A DNA stretch of 64,000 bases, from contig NZ_LT859959.1 in the NCBI RefSeq assembly GCF_900176205.1, forward strand, positions 2,315,001-2,379,000, written 5' to 3'. The position numbers and the translations under genes are program-made. Source of the DNA: Bradyrhizobium sp. ORS 285 (GTDB lineage Bacteria > Pseudomonadota > Alphaproteobacteria > Rhizobiales > Xanthobacteraceae). Shown piece by piece: positions 1 through 8,841 of this stretch (the first letter of the stretch is position 1; each line of letters starts with the position of its first letter). The notes below the pieces were generated by a model, which was not told the DNA's origin, did no database searches, and worked only from the letters and a program-made list of their open reading frames with translations.

Positions 1-1016
1 TCGGCCGGATCGGATTGCTGGTCGTTCAGGCCGCCAGCCTTGCCGATCGCCTGGGCCAGGGTCAGCGTCTCGGTATCGAACGAGATCTCCGAATTGAACC
101 CGAAGACGTTCTGGTTGAGCGCGCCGAGCGCCGTGAAGGTCGGGGATTCCCTGGTGATGTAGACGACGTCGTTCGGGCGGATGAAGATGTTCTCGCGCGG
201 ATCCTGCACCACGCGGGCGAGCAGCACGCGGACGCGCCGGCCGTCCCGCTGCAGGGTCACATAGCTCTCGATCGCCTCGTGCTTCGGCCCGCCGGCCCGC
301 GCAATCACGGCCAGGAGCCGCTCGCCGACGCTGTTGAGCGGCAGCACGCCGGGCGTGTTGACGTCGCCGAGGACGCTGGCCACGCTGGAATGCTGCTGGT
401 TCAGGCTGACGACGACCTGTGGCTCGAGCGCGCGCTTCTGCAGGCGAAACACGATCTCCTGCTCGATCTGGGGCAGGGTGCGCCCGGCCGCGGCGATCTC
501 GCCGGCGTAGGGGACGCGAATATTGCCCTGCTGATCGACCGCCTGCGCCGGCAGGTCGACGAAATTGCCCGGACGGGCGCCGGCAGCCGTCGGCGGCGTG
601 AACAATCCGCCGGGAGCCGCCTCGAAGATGGACACGTTCAGGACGTCGCCGACGCCTGCCACCTGGACCGGCTTGGGCCGCTTGTCCGGAAAGACGCCCT
701 GGAACGTGACCAGGTTCGGCTGTGACAGGAAGCCGATCGTTTCCGAGCTGACATCGACCAGGGCATAGGGGAGGGCCGTGGTCGAGCGGACGCTGGCAGT
801 GGCGTTGTCACTGACCGCGTCGCTGGTCGGACCCGTCCCGGGAAGCCAGGAGCACGCCGGCAGGAACGCCAGGCACATGATGGCCGCAAGGACGCGCGAG
901 TGGCTGCGCAGGCGGCCAAAACGACCCGCCGTCGCTGTGCTGGGGCGGATGAGAGATCCTGCGCCGCCGGTCGATCCGAACGACCCAGGCGGATGGATGA
1001 AGCTCTTCAAACGCAT
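1..1016 (-). CDS. Polysaccharide export outer-membrane lipoprotein (Wza/GumB/ExoF type), 3' end outside window
   Basis: Read from the minus strand, this gives a continuous protein that runs off the left edge. It has a long basic N-terminus, a hydrophobic stretch and a lipobox L-P-A-C with Cys at residue 55 if ATG 1016 is used. The internal ATG at 878 would leave only eight residues before that Cys, so a start at 1016 or another upstream site is preferred. The mature part contains the polysaccharide export (Poly_export) segment around VAGVGDVLNVSIFEA and following SLBB-like repeats (VLGDVNTPGVLPL; ALGALNQNVFGF). Members form the outer-membrane exit channel for capsular or exopolysaccharide and partner with a Wzc/ExoP co-polymerase, here the gene at 30361-32718. 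The ribosome site at 1016 is weak. Function is confident; the exact start is not. Confidence 0.85.
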   Translation of the reverse strand, partial: MRLKSFIHPPGSFGSTGGAGSLIRPSTATAGRFGRLRSHSRVLAAIMCLAFLPACSWLPGTGPTSDAVSDNATASVRSTTALPYALVDVSSETIGFLSQPNLVTFQGVFPDKRPKPVQVAGVGDVLNVSIFEAAPGGLFTPPTAAGARPGNFVDLPAQAVDQQGNIRVPYAGEIAAAGRTLPQIEQEIVFRLQKRALEPQVVVSLNQQHSSVASVLGDVNTPGVLPLNSVGERLLAVIARAGGPKHEAIESYVTLQRDGRRVRVLLARVVQDPRENIFIRPNDVVYITRESPTFTALGALNQNVFGFNSEISFDTETLTLAQAIGKAGGLNDQQSDPA

Positions 1017-1449
1017 TTTCGGATACAACAAAAAATCACGTTGCCCCACGCCACTCCCTCCCCCAAGGAGGAAGATCGCCGTCCCTCTTGGTTCCAAACC
1101 TACTCGGCGCCCACCCCGGGCGAAAGCGCACCACCGTTCATCCCCACCCGCTTTTGCCGGATCGTGCTAATTAGGTCACAGTCCCTCCTCACCGAGGTAC
1201 CGTCATCGCCGGCGCACGTCGCGGCCGCATCAGTTGCGAGGGAGGCCCATCCGGAGACCTCGTGAAATTCATAAAAATCTAGGCAGAAAGCCGTTGAGCA
1301 ACGGTTATCTGAGTCGCTCCCGATCGTTTGCGACATGAGCCGTGGCGGATCGGACGGCACACAGAACCCGGTCATCTCCAGACCGGTTGTCGATGACCAT
1401 CATCCAAGTCTAAGCTGGATCTGCCCGCCACCGGTCCGCTTCTAGGAGC
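1017..1449. other. Intergenic, no gene seen
   Basis: About 430 bases between the divergent export lipoprotein gene and the small secreted-protein gene. Open frames here lack ribosome sites and recognisable protein features. It probably carries promoters for both neighbours, but I could not pick a convincing -35/-10 pair. Confidence 0.4.
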
Positions 1450-1731
1450 ATGCCATTGTCGAACGTGATCAGGGTCACCGCTGCACTCGCGCTCATCTTG
1501 GCTGCCGTGTCCGGCGAAGCCGCCGCGCGTGGGCTTTATCCTTTGACCGAGTGCGGCCCCGACCTCAGCCGTCTATGCCGGCTCCGCGGCGCGTTCGAGG
1601 CCACGCCGTTTCACTACAATCTCGCGGTCTATCCTGGGTGCATCAGGCGCGTCGCGGTCGAGACACCCCGCGGTGTGCAGTATCGGCGCGTCGTGGTCTG
1701 CGGGGCGCCGGAGCGGGCGATGGTGTGGTGA
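1450..1731 (+). CDS. Small secreted hypothetical protein
   Basis: A 93-residue protein with a clear Sec signal peptide: short polar start, a hydrophobic run (VTAALALILAAVSG) and an AXA-like site before residue 28. The mature part is about 65 residues with four Cys (positions near 35, 42, 62 and 82), suggesting a small disulfide-bonded periplasmic protein. An AGGAG lies at 1444-1448; this is only one base from ATG 1450 but seven bases from an in-frame TTG at 1456, so TTG 1456 may be the true start. No family recognised. It sits alone between the export gene and the AT-rich regulatory tract. Confidence 0.6.
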   Translation: MPLSNVIRVTAALALILAAVSGEAAARGLYPLTECGPDLSRLCRLRGAFEATPFHYNLAVYPGCIRRVAVETPRGVQYRRVVVCGAPERAMVW

Positions 1732-1804
1732 GGCGGGCCTGCTTGCGCCGGAGAGCGCAGAGATGGAGCTGCGGCGCGAGCCAGAACTCCAATCGAGGGG
1801 CTGC

Positions 1805-2062
1805 ACATTAAATGGCCTGGTTGCGTGGCCTCTTTTGTGCAATCTCAAATTAAATATTTTCTCGCAACCGGCCGGACAAGGCGCGTTACGAAAAAGCGTG
1901 CTCTGAACAAACTAAAGCTTCAATTGTCGTCGACCAAGGGTGGTTAATAAGTCCTTTCGAGGGCGCGGTAAAAATATACTCCAAGCCGCTTCCTGCGCCG
2001 GACGTATTTAATGTCTTGCCTTGCAGATGGTAAATTAACTTGTCGCGAGTGGTTAATTTAAT
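1805..2062. promoter_or_regulatory. AT-rich islands with TTAAAT/ATTTAA motifs
   Basis: Several short AT-rich patches in an otherwise GC-rich sequence: CATTAAATGG near 1805, AAATTAAATATTTT at 1847-1860, GTATTTAATG near 1988 and TTAATTTAATT near 2051. They match the islands found upstream of the polysaccharide genes to the right. They overlap the proposed start of the weak gene at 2040. A role as binding sites for an AT-preferring regulator (H-NS or MucR/Ros type) is inferred. Confidence 0.5.
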
Positions 2063-2501
2063 TCCGGTCATCGGAGCCGATCGTCGTCGCGATTGCAATT
2101 CGCCGGCGCTCGATAAAAATCCTGCAAATCTCGCCAACGAGTGGGGTCCGTCCTTGTGTGACGAGCTTGGTACAGCGTTGAGTGACGATGAGTTGGACGT
2201 TGGAAGCAGGGGCGCCCTCCAGGCCGTCCTGACATCATTGAACAAGATCCGAAGCGCCAAATCGCGCTTGCAAGCGCGATCATCGGACAATTCGACGCCC
2301 GCCGCGCTGATGGCGCAGATCGAACTCTGCAACACTCTCCTCGACGAAATTCAATCCATCAGTTGCAGCCTCGACAAGCGTGTCGAGCACACGGGCGCTG
2401 CTCCCAGCCGCCGTCCGGTGGCAAACAGGCGGCATCGCGGGACTGCTCACCTGATCGTCCCGCGCCCCGCCGCGCCCGGGCGCACCAAGCAACAGCGATA
2501 G
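2040..2501 (+). CDS. Hypothetical protein, weak
   Basis: An open frame of about 150 codons starting at TTG 2040 or GTG 2049. The middle (residues about 55-125) looks protein-like, with amphipathic helices such as GALQAVLTSLNKIRSAKSRL and ALMAQIELCNTLLDEIQSI, and codon use shifts from AT-rich at the start to GC-rich. The last 30 residues are Arg/Pro-rich and look like run-on. No ribosome site or family was recognised. It may be an orphan small protein, a decayed gene, or chance. Confidence 0.3.
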   Translation: MSRVVNLIPVIGADRRRDCNSPALDKNPANLANEWGPSLCDELGTALSDDELDVGSRGALQAVLTSLNKIRSAKSRLQARSSDNSTPAALMAQIELCNTLLDEIQSISCSLDKRVEHTGAAPSRRPVANRRHRGTAHLIVPRPAAPGRTKQQR

Positions 2502-3461
2502 GCACGGCGGCAACTTCATCGACCGCCGGGTGTGCTGGACGTATATCTTCGTGGCCAGCGGACGTGCGCGGTCGGCGCCGCGGCGCGGTTACCGCCGGGC
2601 CGCCCCCGGCAAGTCCGAGGCCGGACCGGTTGGCATCATGCTTCCCAGCGGATCGCCGGCCAACGTAAGGTCGACGCGCCCGACCGCTTTACGAGGGGGC
2701 GAAGAGCCGCTGGCGACCGTTGTGCCCATAGGCCCATCAGCCGATGTCGCCTCGTGGCCGCGGACCCGTTCGCGCTGACAGAGGCCGGGCTGCGCTCCCC
2801 TTCACTCCGTCCCCCGAGGTCGTGCCGTCCTGCCGGCTCGGGTGCGTCATCGCAATCAAGATCGCGCGGCGCCACGACTCAGGACGATCCCTGGACGCGC
2901 AACGTGCGGTTCCCAATCGCCCAGAGGCCACCGCGTCGACGCGCCGCCCTGCCGGCAGATGAATGGATCTCGACCGCTTTACGGCATATTCCTGTTGCCG
3001 TGCGTATTAAACCCCGATCTGGCATTTTGTGCAGGTGCATAAATATCTCGATCCGGGTTATCGATGAGGTCGCGCGAATAGGTTGTGCACGTTATCGGGC
3101 GTTCTGAAAAATGCTCTCGTGCAAATGGTGCCGCGAACCGGAATAAGCCGGCTTGTGTCGTGATATGCGCGTCATTACTGCGCCGTTCTGCCGCAAAATG
3201 CGAAAATCCCTTGCAGATCGTGTCGATTCGGCGTTTTTTCGTGAGGAGAATTCCGCGGACGTCATCTTGTCCGAACCGAGCGACACATTTATCGGAGTAG
3301 GGTTGCAGGTTGCTATTTTATCGAGCTACAACCAAATCCGTCGCCGGAGCGGGTATAACTCAAATATTAAGTTTTTCCGACAGCGAACCACTTGCGGATC
3401 GAAATACCGAATTATATGACATTAATCCGGCAGGATAGAGATCACAGATAAAGGTCGCTGT
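2502..3461. other. Long stretch without a convincing gene; AT-rich tail upstream of the H-NS gene
   Basis: Nearly 1 kb with only overlapping short frames of Arg/Pro-rich composition and no ribosome sites. Base composition drops toward the right: 3300-3425 contains CAAATATTAAG, GAATTATATGACATTAAT and similar runs, giving an AT-rich leader directly upstream of the H-NS family gene at 3462. That leader is a likely promoter and possibly an autoregulatory site. Confidence 0.4.
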
Positions 3462-3845
3462 ATGTCCACCAAGAAGATCGATTTCGAGGCGATGTCTTTC
3501 GATGATCTCTGGTCTCTCCATGAGCAGATCAGCCAGATCCTCGCTGAAAGGATCACATCGGAAAAGCGCGAGCTCGAACGTCGTCTTGCGGTTCTGAATC
3601 GCAGCCGCGGTGTGATCGAAGCGGCGAATGGCGACGGCGCTCAGTCCTACAATGGCAATGGCAAGGCGCGTCGCAAATATCCGCGGGTCCTGCCGAAATA
3701 CCGCAATCCGCAGACATCCGAGACCTGGTCCGGCCGCGGCAAGCAGCCGCGTTGGCTGGTCGCTGCGATCAAGACGGGGCGCCGGATCGAGGAGTTCGCG
3801 ATCAACGGCAGCAGTGCGCCGAAAGGCCGCCGGCAGCGCGCCTGA
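3462..3845 (+). CDS. H-NS family DNA-binding protein (HvrA-like)
   Basis: A 127-residue protein of H-NS/HvrA layout: an N-terminal helical oligomerisation region (FDDLWSLHEQISQILAERI, residues about 11-29, followed by a charged coiled coil to about 50), a flexible linker, and the C-terminal DNA-binding domain KYRNPQTSETWSGRGKQPRW with the diagnostic W-S-G-R-G-K-x-P-x-W core. H-NS proteins bind the minor groove of AT-rich DNA and silence or tune genes. A ribosome site AAAGG lies 7 bases before the ATG. It is encoded inside the polysaccharide cluster, convergent with the priming transferase gene, and its own upstream DNA is AT-rich. Targeting of the TTAAAT islands of this cluster is inferred. 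Confidence 0.88.
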   Translation: MSTKKIDFEAMSFDDLWSLHEQISQILAERITSEKRELERRLAVLNRSRGVIEAANGDGAQSYNGNGKARRKYPRVLPKYRNPQTSETWSGRGKQPRWLVAAIKTGRRIEEFAINGSSAPKGRRQRA

Positions 3846-4029
3846 CCATTCCGGTACGCTCGGCTTCCTTCACCACCGTCTCGGTCGGGCTGCGACGTTG
3901 CGCGCGCCTTTTCCTATTGGATGGCTCTCCGTTCAGCGCTGAAGGATGTTGGCCGATGCGCCGATGCGCCGGGTGCGAACGGTCTAGGCTGGAGTTTCAA
4001 CTGGCCCGAGGCCGTCTTTCCCGCGCTGG

Positions 4030-5505
4030 CTAGTAGGCGTTGTTTCCGCGGATCAGCTCGAGCGGCGTCCTCAGCAGGATCGCGATATCTAGCGAGAGGC
4101 TCCAATTGTCGATGTACCAGAGGTCGAACTCGACGCGCTGCTCGATGGAGGCGCGTGTCGGCGTCGGTCCCCTGCAGCCATGCACCTGCGCCCATCCCGT
4201 CAGCCCGGGTTTGACGCGGCGCCTGAAAGCATAGTTGCGCACGAGCTTGTCGAACTCGTTGTCATGGGCCAAGGCGTGAGGGCGCGGCCCGACCAGGGAC
4301 ATGCTCCCGTTCAGCACGTTGAGCAGCTGCGGCAGCTCATCGATGCTGGTTCGCCGCAGCCACGCGCCGATGCGCGTGAACCTGCTGTCGCCGAGCTTGG
4401 CCTGGACGACGGACGGGCCGTCCTCGAGCACGGACATCGTGCGGAACTTGAAAATCTGGAACGCCCGGCCGTTGAAGCCGCAGCGTTGCTGCCGGAACAG
4501 GGCCGGCCCGGGCGAGTCGAGCCGGATGGCGATCGCGACCAGCACCAGCAGCGGTGACAGCAGCGTCAGCGCCAATCCCGCCAGCAGCACGTCCATGAGC
4601 CGCTTCGTTGCGTGCTCGACCGGACTCATCAATCCCCGGTGCAACTCGATGCAGACGGCGCTGCCGAGTTCGCGCCGCGGACGCTTGAACATCTCCGAGG
4701 CTGTGCCGACGGGCACAAAGCTGACCGGGAAGGGGAGGACCCTCAACTCGGCGCCGAGCGTGCGCAGATCTGACCACGGATCAGGATTGGCGCCGACCAC
4801 GATCTCCTCGATGTCGGAGCCGCGAACGTAATCGATGACGCTGGCCACGATCCGCTGACGCTGATCCGGCCCGGCTCCGGGCTCGGGAAGCAGGAAGTGT
4901 CGCTTGACGCGAAAGCCGGTATCCGTGAGCAGTTGGGTCAGGCCCGCATTGTCCTTGCTGTCCTCGTCGGTGATCAGAACGATGTTTCGCCCCGAGAACC
5001 GTTTCTCCGCGAGCCCCTTCACCAGCAGATATTCCGTGACCCGGCGGTTGAGGATCAGCGCCGAGAGTCCCAGCATGGCGAACACGACGCTCGTCCCGCG
5101 CGAGAACTCGCTGCCGATCTTCAGCGCAAACAGGGCACCGGCCAGCACGAGGAAGGCCGTGACCCAGGTCAGGCACGTCGCGCGGACCTGGCGCGGCAGG
5201 ATCAGCAGCTCTGCCGGCCGATACATGCCGCGAATCTTCATCAGCGAGACGAACAGCGCCGAGACCAGGATCGCCAGCCCCACCGATTTGCTGACGTCGT
5301 TGGCGCCGGCTGCGTCCTGCAGGTGGTAGAGAAAGCCGGACAGCACGCTGGACGTGGTGATCGTCGCAATGTCTGTCGCGATCGCGAAAGGCTCGACTGC
5401 GGCGTAATGCACGGGCCATTTGCGCGCCTGAACTTGCCGCTCCGCCAATAACGCGGTGGGCATGCCGTTCCGATCGAGAGCCTCGGGCTGATCCACGTAA
5501 TGCAT
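4030..5505 (-). CDS. Undecaprenyl-phosphate sugar-1-phosphate transferase (PssA/WcaJ type)
   Basis: 491 residues with the polyprenyl glycosylphosphotransferase layout: four N-terminal membrane helices (about residues 40-160), a CoA-binding-like central domain with RNIVLITDEDS, a further membrane segment (LMDVLLAGLALTLLSPLLVL, near 300), and the catalytic C-terminal domain with FKFRTM, DELPQLLNVLNGSMSLVGPRP and the terminal GLTGWAQVHG. It transfers hexose-1-phosphate (often glucose or galactose) from a UDP-sugar to undecaprenyl phosphate on the inner membrane, starting repeat-unit synthesis. No good ribosome site precedes ATG 5505; ATG 5463 is an alternative. A palindrome-bearing AT island lies upstream. 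Confidence 0.92.
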   Translation of the reverse strand: MHYVDQPEALDRNGMPTALLAERQVQARKWPVHYAAVEPFAIATDIATITTSSVLSGFLYHLQDAAGANDVSKSVGLAILVSALFVSLMKIRGMYRPAELLILPRQVRATCLTWVTAFLVLAGALFALKIGSEFSRGTSVVFAMLGLSALILNRRVTEYLLVKGLAEKRFSGRNIVLITDEDSKDNAGLTQLLTDTGFRVKRHFLLPEPGAGPDQRQRIVASVIDYVRGSDIEEIVVGANPDPWSDLRTLGAELRVLPFPVSFVPVGTASEMFKRPRRELGSAVCIELHRGLMSPVEHATKRLMDVLLAGLALTLLSPLLVLVAIAIRLDSPGPALFRQQRCGFNGRAFQIFKFRTMSVLEDGPSVVQAKLGDSRFTRIGAWLRRTSIDELPQLLNVLNGSMSLVGPRPHALAHDNEFDKLVRNYAFRRRVKPGLTGWAQVHGCRGPTPTRASIEQRVEFDLWYIDNWSLSLDIAILLRTPLELIRGNNAY

Positions 5506-5528
5506 GGGAAAGGGGGTTCGAAACTCGG

Positions 5529-5764
5529 TTAAATAGCGACCTGACGCGATTATATAATCGAATATTTAATTCAGCAAATAAAATCATCGACAGTTTATTT
5601 ATCAGCGCCAATGGTCTCGAAATACCGGACGGGCTGCCGTGTGTGCGGGCAGTCCGGGGCTGCGTCGGATCATGCGTGTGGCCGATTAATGTCCGTCGAG
5701 GGAATATTTCAATATCCAATCCTAAAAATATCATTTAAAATGGAATTTAATGTGATTATTAATC
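5529..5764. promoter_or_regulatory. Divergent AT-island promoter region with a perfect palindrome
   Basis: The gap between the divergent priming transferase (minus) and rfbF (plus) holds two AT-rich islands, 5529-5602 and 5703-5764, with GGTTAAATAG, AATATTTAATTC, CATTTAAAATG and GAATTTAATG. Within the first, CGATTATATAATCG at 5547-5560 is a perfect 14-base palindrome only about 45 bases from the transferase start, well placed as an operator. Function is inferred. Confidence 0.55.
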
Positions 5765-5919
5765 GTCAGGTGCTGGCGCTTCGCGAGAGGTCGATTCCGC
5801 GGCCAGCCGGTCGGGGCCGGATCGATTGGACGGCGCGACGAGAGCGTCCGAGCGGGTCGGCGAGGTTGATAGATCGTGATGCTCATTTCCAAGATTATGC
5901 ATCTGAAGGACGTCGAGCC

Positions 5920-6717
5920 ATGAAGGTTGTATTGTTCTGCGGAGGACTTGGGACACGGATCAGGGAATATTCCGAGAGCGTTCCGAAGCCGATGATTCCG
6001 ATCGGTCATCAGCCGATCCTCTGGCATGTGATGCAGTACTACAGCCAGTATGGACACCGCGACTTCATCCTGTGCCTTGGTTACAAGGCGAATGTGGTGA
6101 AGGATTATTTCCTGAACTACAATCAGGCTGCGACCACCGACTGCACGATTTCGCAGTTCGGCAAGAAGATCGAGCTGCTGGGCGAGCGCCCGGCGGATTG
6201 GCGGGTCTCGCTTGTCGACACCGGCATCTGGCGCAATATCGGCCAGCGTCTGCGGGCCGTCCGACACCTGGTCGAGGGCGAAGAGATTTTCCTGGCCAAT
6301 TACAGCGACGGCCTCACCGATGCGCCGCTGCCGGACATGATCGACCGCTTCAAGCGCAGCGGCATGATCGGCTGCTTCATCGCCATCCATCCGCCGATCA
6401 GCTTTCACCTCGCCGAGTTCGACGCCGACGGCAAGGTCGGACGCATGGCGGCGAGCAACGATTCCGACATCTGGATCAACGGCGGCTATTTCATCTTCCG
6501 CAAGGAGATCTTCGACTACATCGAGGAAGGCGATGAGCTCGTCGTGCAGCCGTTCAAGCGGCTCATCGATCGCGGCCTGCTGATGGCCTACCGCTACGAA
6601 GGGTTCTGGCGGGCGATGGACACACTCAGGGATCGCCAGGTGCTCGAGGAGATGATCGAGCGCGGCGACACGCCCTGGCATCTCGGCACGAATCTGTCCG
6701 CGGTGGTGAACGGATGA
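5920..6717 (+). CDS. rfbF: Glucose-1-phosphate cytidylyltransferase
   Basis: 265 residues, close to the usual 257 of RfbF. It makes CDP-glucose from CTP and glucose-1-phosphate, the entry point to CDP-linked deoxy and branched sugars. The nucleotidyltransferase motif GGLGTRIREYSESVPKPMIP is at residues 8-27, with later VNDGLTD-like (NYSDGLTDAPL) and FWRAMDTLRD segments typical of RfbF. ATG 5920 was chosen over longer starts because GAAGGA lies 9 bases upstream and the family begins MKVVLFCGGLG. It overlaps the next gene by 4 bases (ATGA). No CDP-glucose 4,6-dehydratase (rfbG) is found in the window, which is unusual for a complete CDP-deoxysugar route. Confidence 0.93.
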   Translation: MKVVLFCGGLGTRIREYSESVPKPMIPIGHQPILWHVMQYYSQYGHRDFILCLGYKANVVKDYFLNYNQAATTDCTISQFGKKIELLGERPADWRVSLVDTGIWRNIGQRLRAVRHLVEGEEIFLANYSDGLTDAPLPDMIDRFKRSGMIGCFIAIHPPISFHLAEFDADGKVGRMAASNDSDIWINGGYFIFRKEIFDYIEEGDELVVQPFKRLIDRGLLMAYRYEGFWRAMDTLRDRQVLEEMIERGDTPWHLGTNLSAVVNG

Positions 6718-7367
6718 AGGCATTGCAGCTCGCCGGTCGCGGCGACCGGCTGTCGGTCCTCTGCCTGGGTGCGCATTCCGACGACATCGAGATCGGTGCC
6801 GGGGGAACGCTCCTGACCTGGCTCGACCAGGGCGTGCGCCTCGACGTCCACTGGTGCGTGCTGAGCGGCAATGGCGAGCGCGAGGTCGAGGCTAGGGCAT
6901 CTGCAAATGACTTTCTCGCCGAGGCGGCCGGCCGGACGCTCGAGATCAAGAACTTCCGGGACGGCTTCTTTCCGGAGCAGGGCGAAGCGATCAAGGCCTG
7001 GTTCGAGGAATTGAAGGGGCGCATCGAGCCCGACGTCATCCTCGCGCACCGGCGCGACGATGCGCATCAGGATCACCGACAGGTCAACCGGCTGGTCTGG
7101 AATACATTTCGCGATCATCTCGTGCTCGAATACGAGATCCCGAAATGGGACGGCGATCTCGGTCGGCCGAATGTCTACATCCCTGTCTCCGAGCGGGTGA
7201 TGAAGCGTAAGGTCGCGCTGCTGATGTCGCATTTCGGCAGCCAGCGATCGAAGCAGTGGTTCGACCCGGAGACCTTCATGGGGCTGGCCCGGCTCCGCGG
7301 CATGGAATGCCGCGCGGCCGAACGCTATGCGGAAGCGTTCGTCGTCCGCAAGCTGGCGTTGGGCTGA
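6714..7367 (+). CDS. PIG-L/LmbE family deacetylase
   Basis: 217 residues with the PIG-L zinc hydrolase signature A-H-S-D-D at residues 20-24 and the second metal motif H-Q-D-H near residue 122. Family members remove N-acetyl groups from sugars or sugar conjugates (GlcNAc-PI, MshB, LmbE). The start overlaps the rfbF stop, so the two are translationally coupled, suggesting it acts on the sugar made by this cassette or its lipid-linked form. The precise substrate cannot be read from sequence. Confidence 0.88.
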   Translation: MKALQLAGRGDRLSVLCLGAHSDDIEIGAGGTLLTWLDQGVRLDVHWCVLSGNGEREVEARASANDFLAEAAGRTLEIKNFRDGFFPEQGEAIKAWFEELKGRIEPDVILAHRRDDAHQDHRQVNRLVWNTFRDHLVLEYEIPKWDGDLGRPNVYIPVSERVMKRKVALLMSHFGSQRSKQWFDPETFMGLARLRGMECRAAERYAEAFVVRKLALG

Positions 7368-7435
7368 TCGGGGCAAAACGATCGACTGCGACGTCTGCGC
7401 CGCCACCTCTTGTTGGAGGCATGGGCGCGCGGCCG

Positions 7436-8536
7436 TCAGCCGGCGGCGCGCCTGGGGAGCTCGACGGTTTCCTCCGTCGGCGCGCGCTCGATCGCCGACG
7501 CCGGCACCTTCTCCAGCCAGACCTCGCGCCACCAGGCGAAGATGCCGCGCGGACAGAACAAGCGGTTCTCGCTGTAGCGTGACTGGCAGTAGACGCCGTC
7601 GAGGATGACCGCGGGTGTCTTCATCCGCCGGATATAGCCGGTGCGCTCGTCGATGAATTTTTCCACCCGCGTGCGGACCCGAAAGACCTTCCCGCAATAG
7701 GGCACCATCTCGGCATCGAAGCCCATGCCGCGGTTGTTGGTCTGCTTGTCGATGGTGGCGAGGATCTCGTCGTGCGGCCGGACGCGGACGAGATCGCCAG
7801 GCTGCAGGCCGAGATGCGCGATCGGCGCGTCCTTGTCGGTCGCCAAGTCGCCGCGCTTGCGCGGAAACGGCACGCCGCCCCACAGCGACTGGATGCGGTC
7901 GTAGATCCAGCGGGCCGGACGGCCGAGCCGGGGACGGCGGGCCATGGTGGCGCCGACATAGGCGAAGTAGAGGAAGCCGCGGAACATCTTGCCCGCGGAC
8001 ACATTGCCGGACGTGATGTCCTCGGCATATTGCCGTGCGTCCCACCATTTCAGCGGCTGGGTGTAGTTCGGCAGCTCGGTGGCCTGGCAGGAATATCTGG
8101 GACCTTTGCCGGCCACCTGATCGGGCGATTTGGTTGCATCCGACACGGCGCGGGCGCTGCATCCGCCGGAGGCTTGGCGCGCGGCGGCTTGCGCCTGGTT
8201 GGCCGCCACGGCCTGGGCCGGATCGACCGGAGACAGCCACGCCTCCTTCCAGAAGATCAGGCACGCGGCCTGACAGCCGCCATAGGCTTCGCCATCGCAA
8301 CGCAGGTCGAGATGCACCGCATTGGGCAGGCGCCGTCCTAGCCATTCGCCGGTGTTGTATCCTGTCACCGTATCGCAGGTCTTGTGGGCGCGCTTGTAGA
8401 CCTGGAAGCGCTGGCCGCACCATTTGAACATCTGCGGCATGAACGGCAGGCCCTCGAGCCGCCCATTCGCATCCAGCGTGGCCAGGATCTCTTCCTTGCT
8501 GCGAATTTCGACCCAGTCGCCGGCGGATAGCGTCAT
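7436..8536 (-). CDS. Unrecognised protein with an internal duplication of a ~95-residue Cys-containing domain
   Basis: 366 residues, no signal peptide. Residues 6-101 and 247-341 are two copies of one domain. Both start G-D-x-V-x-[IV]-R, then E-I-L-A-T-[LI]-D, then M-x2-[WY]-C-G-x2-F-x-V, T-G-Y, a Cys pair in the second half, and end [FW]-W-[KR]-E-x-W-L. The spaced Cys suggest metal binding or disulfides. The linker (about 102-246) has a Cys-rich low-complexity part, then an amphipathic segment containing KMFRGFLYFAYVGATMARRP. I do not recognise a named family. It is convergent with the PIG-L gene and divergent from the epimerase, inside the sugar-modification cassette, so a role in modifying the polymer is plausible only by context. 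Confidence 0.8.
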   Translation of the reverse strand: MTLSAGDWVEIRSKEEILATLDANGRLEGLPFMPQMFKWCGQRFQVYKRAHKTCDTVTGYNTGEWLGRRLPNAVHLDLRCDGEAYGGCQAACLIFWKEAWLSPVDPAQAVAANQAQAAARQASGGCSARAVSDATKSPDQVAGKGPRYSCQATELPNYTQPLKWWDARQYAEDITSGNVSAGKMFRGFLYFAYVGATMARRPRLGRPARWIYDRIQSLWGGVPFPRKRGDLATDKDAPIAHLGLQPGDLVRVRPHDEILATIDKQTNNRGMGFDAEMVPYCGKVFRVRTRVEKFIDERTGYIRRMKTPAVILDGVYCQSRYSENRLFCPRGIFAWWREVWLEKVPASAIERAPTEETVELPRRAAG

Positions 8537-8841
8537 GCCTTGTCTCTCAAATCTTCAACCAAAACGTCCGAATGAAAGCTGCCGAGGTTTGCGGTTCTCG
8601 TTTGGCCGATTCATGGCATTTATTTAATTTGGTGAAATATAATTAAATCGCGGGAGCCCCGAATGTCACCCGCTCAGTGCAGTCAAAACTGCTTTGCCAG
8701 GCTGTTGTCCTGTGCTTTAGCATGAATTCGGGAGCCCCGCGATGAACGGGTGACGGATTTGCTGGACGCGGCGCGATATTATAATTTATAATCGACCTGG
8801 TTATTTAAATCGTGCTTTGTTCGCGTAAAGGGGTAGCGGCT
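8537..8841. promoter_or_regulatory. Divergent regulatory region: AT islands plus direct and inverted repeats
   Basis: AT islands lie at 8618-8648 (TTATTTAATTT, AATTAAAT) and 8776-8811 (ending ATTTAAAT at 8803-8810). Between them CGGGAGCCCCG occurs twice in direct orientation (8651-8661 and 8729-8739), each itself a CGGG/CCCG mini-hairpin. GTCACCCG (8665-8672) and CGGGTGAC (8747-8754) form an inverted pair, and GCAGT-CAAA-ACTGC (8679-8692) is a small hairpin. This is the start region of both divergent genes. Roles as operators or leader structures are inferred. Confidence 0.5.

Noticed and set aside
6594..8423. A 609-codon minus-strand frame spanning PIG-L and the duplicated-domain gene
   Set aside because: Overlaps two well-supported genes in other frames and has no family resemblance.
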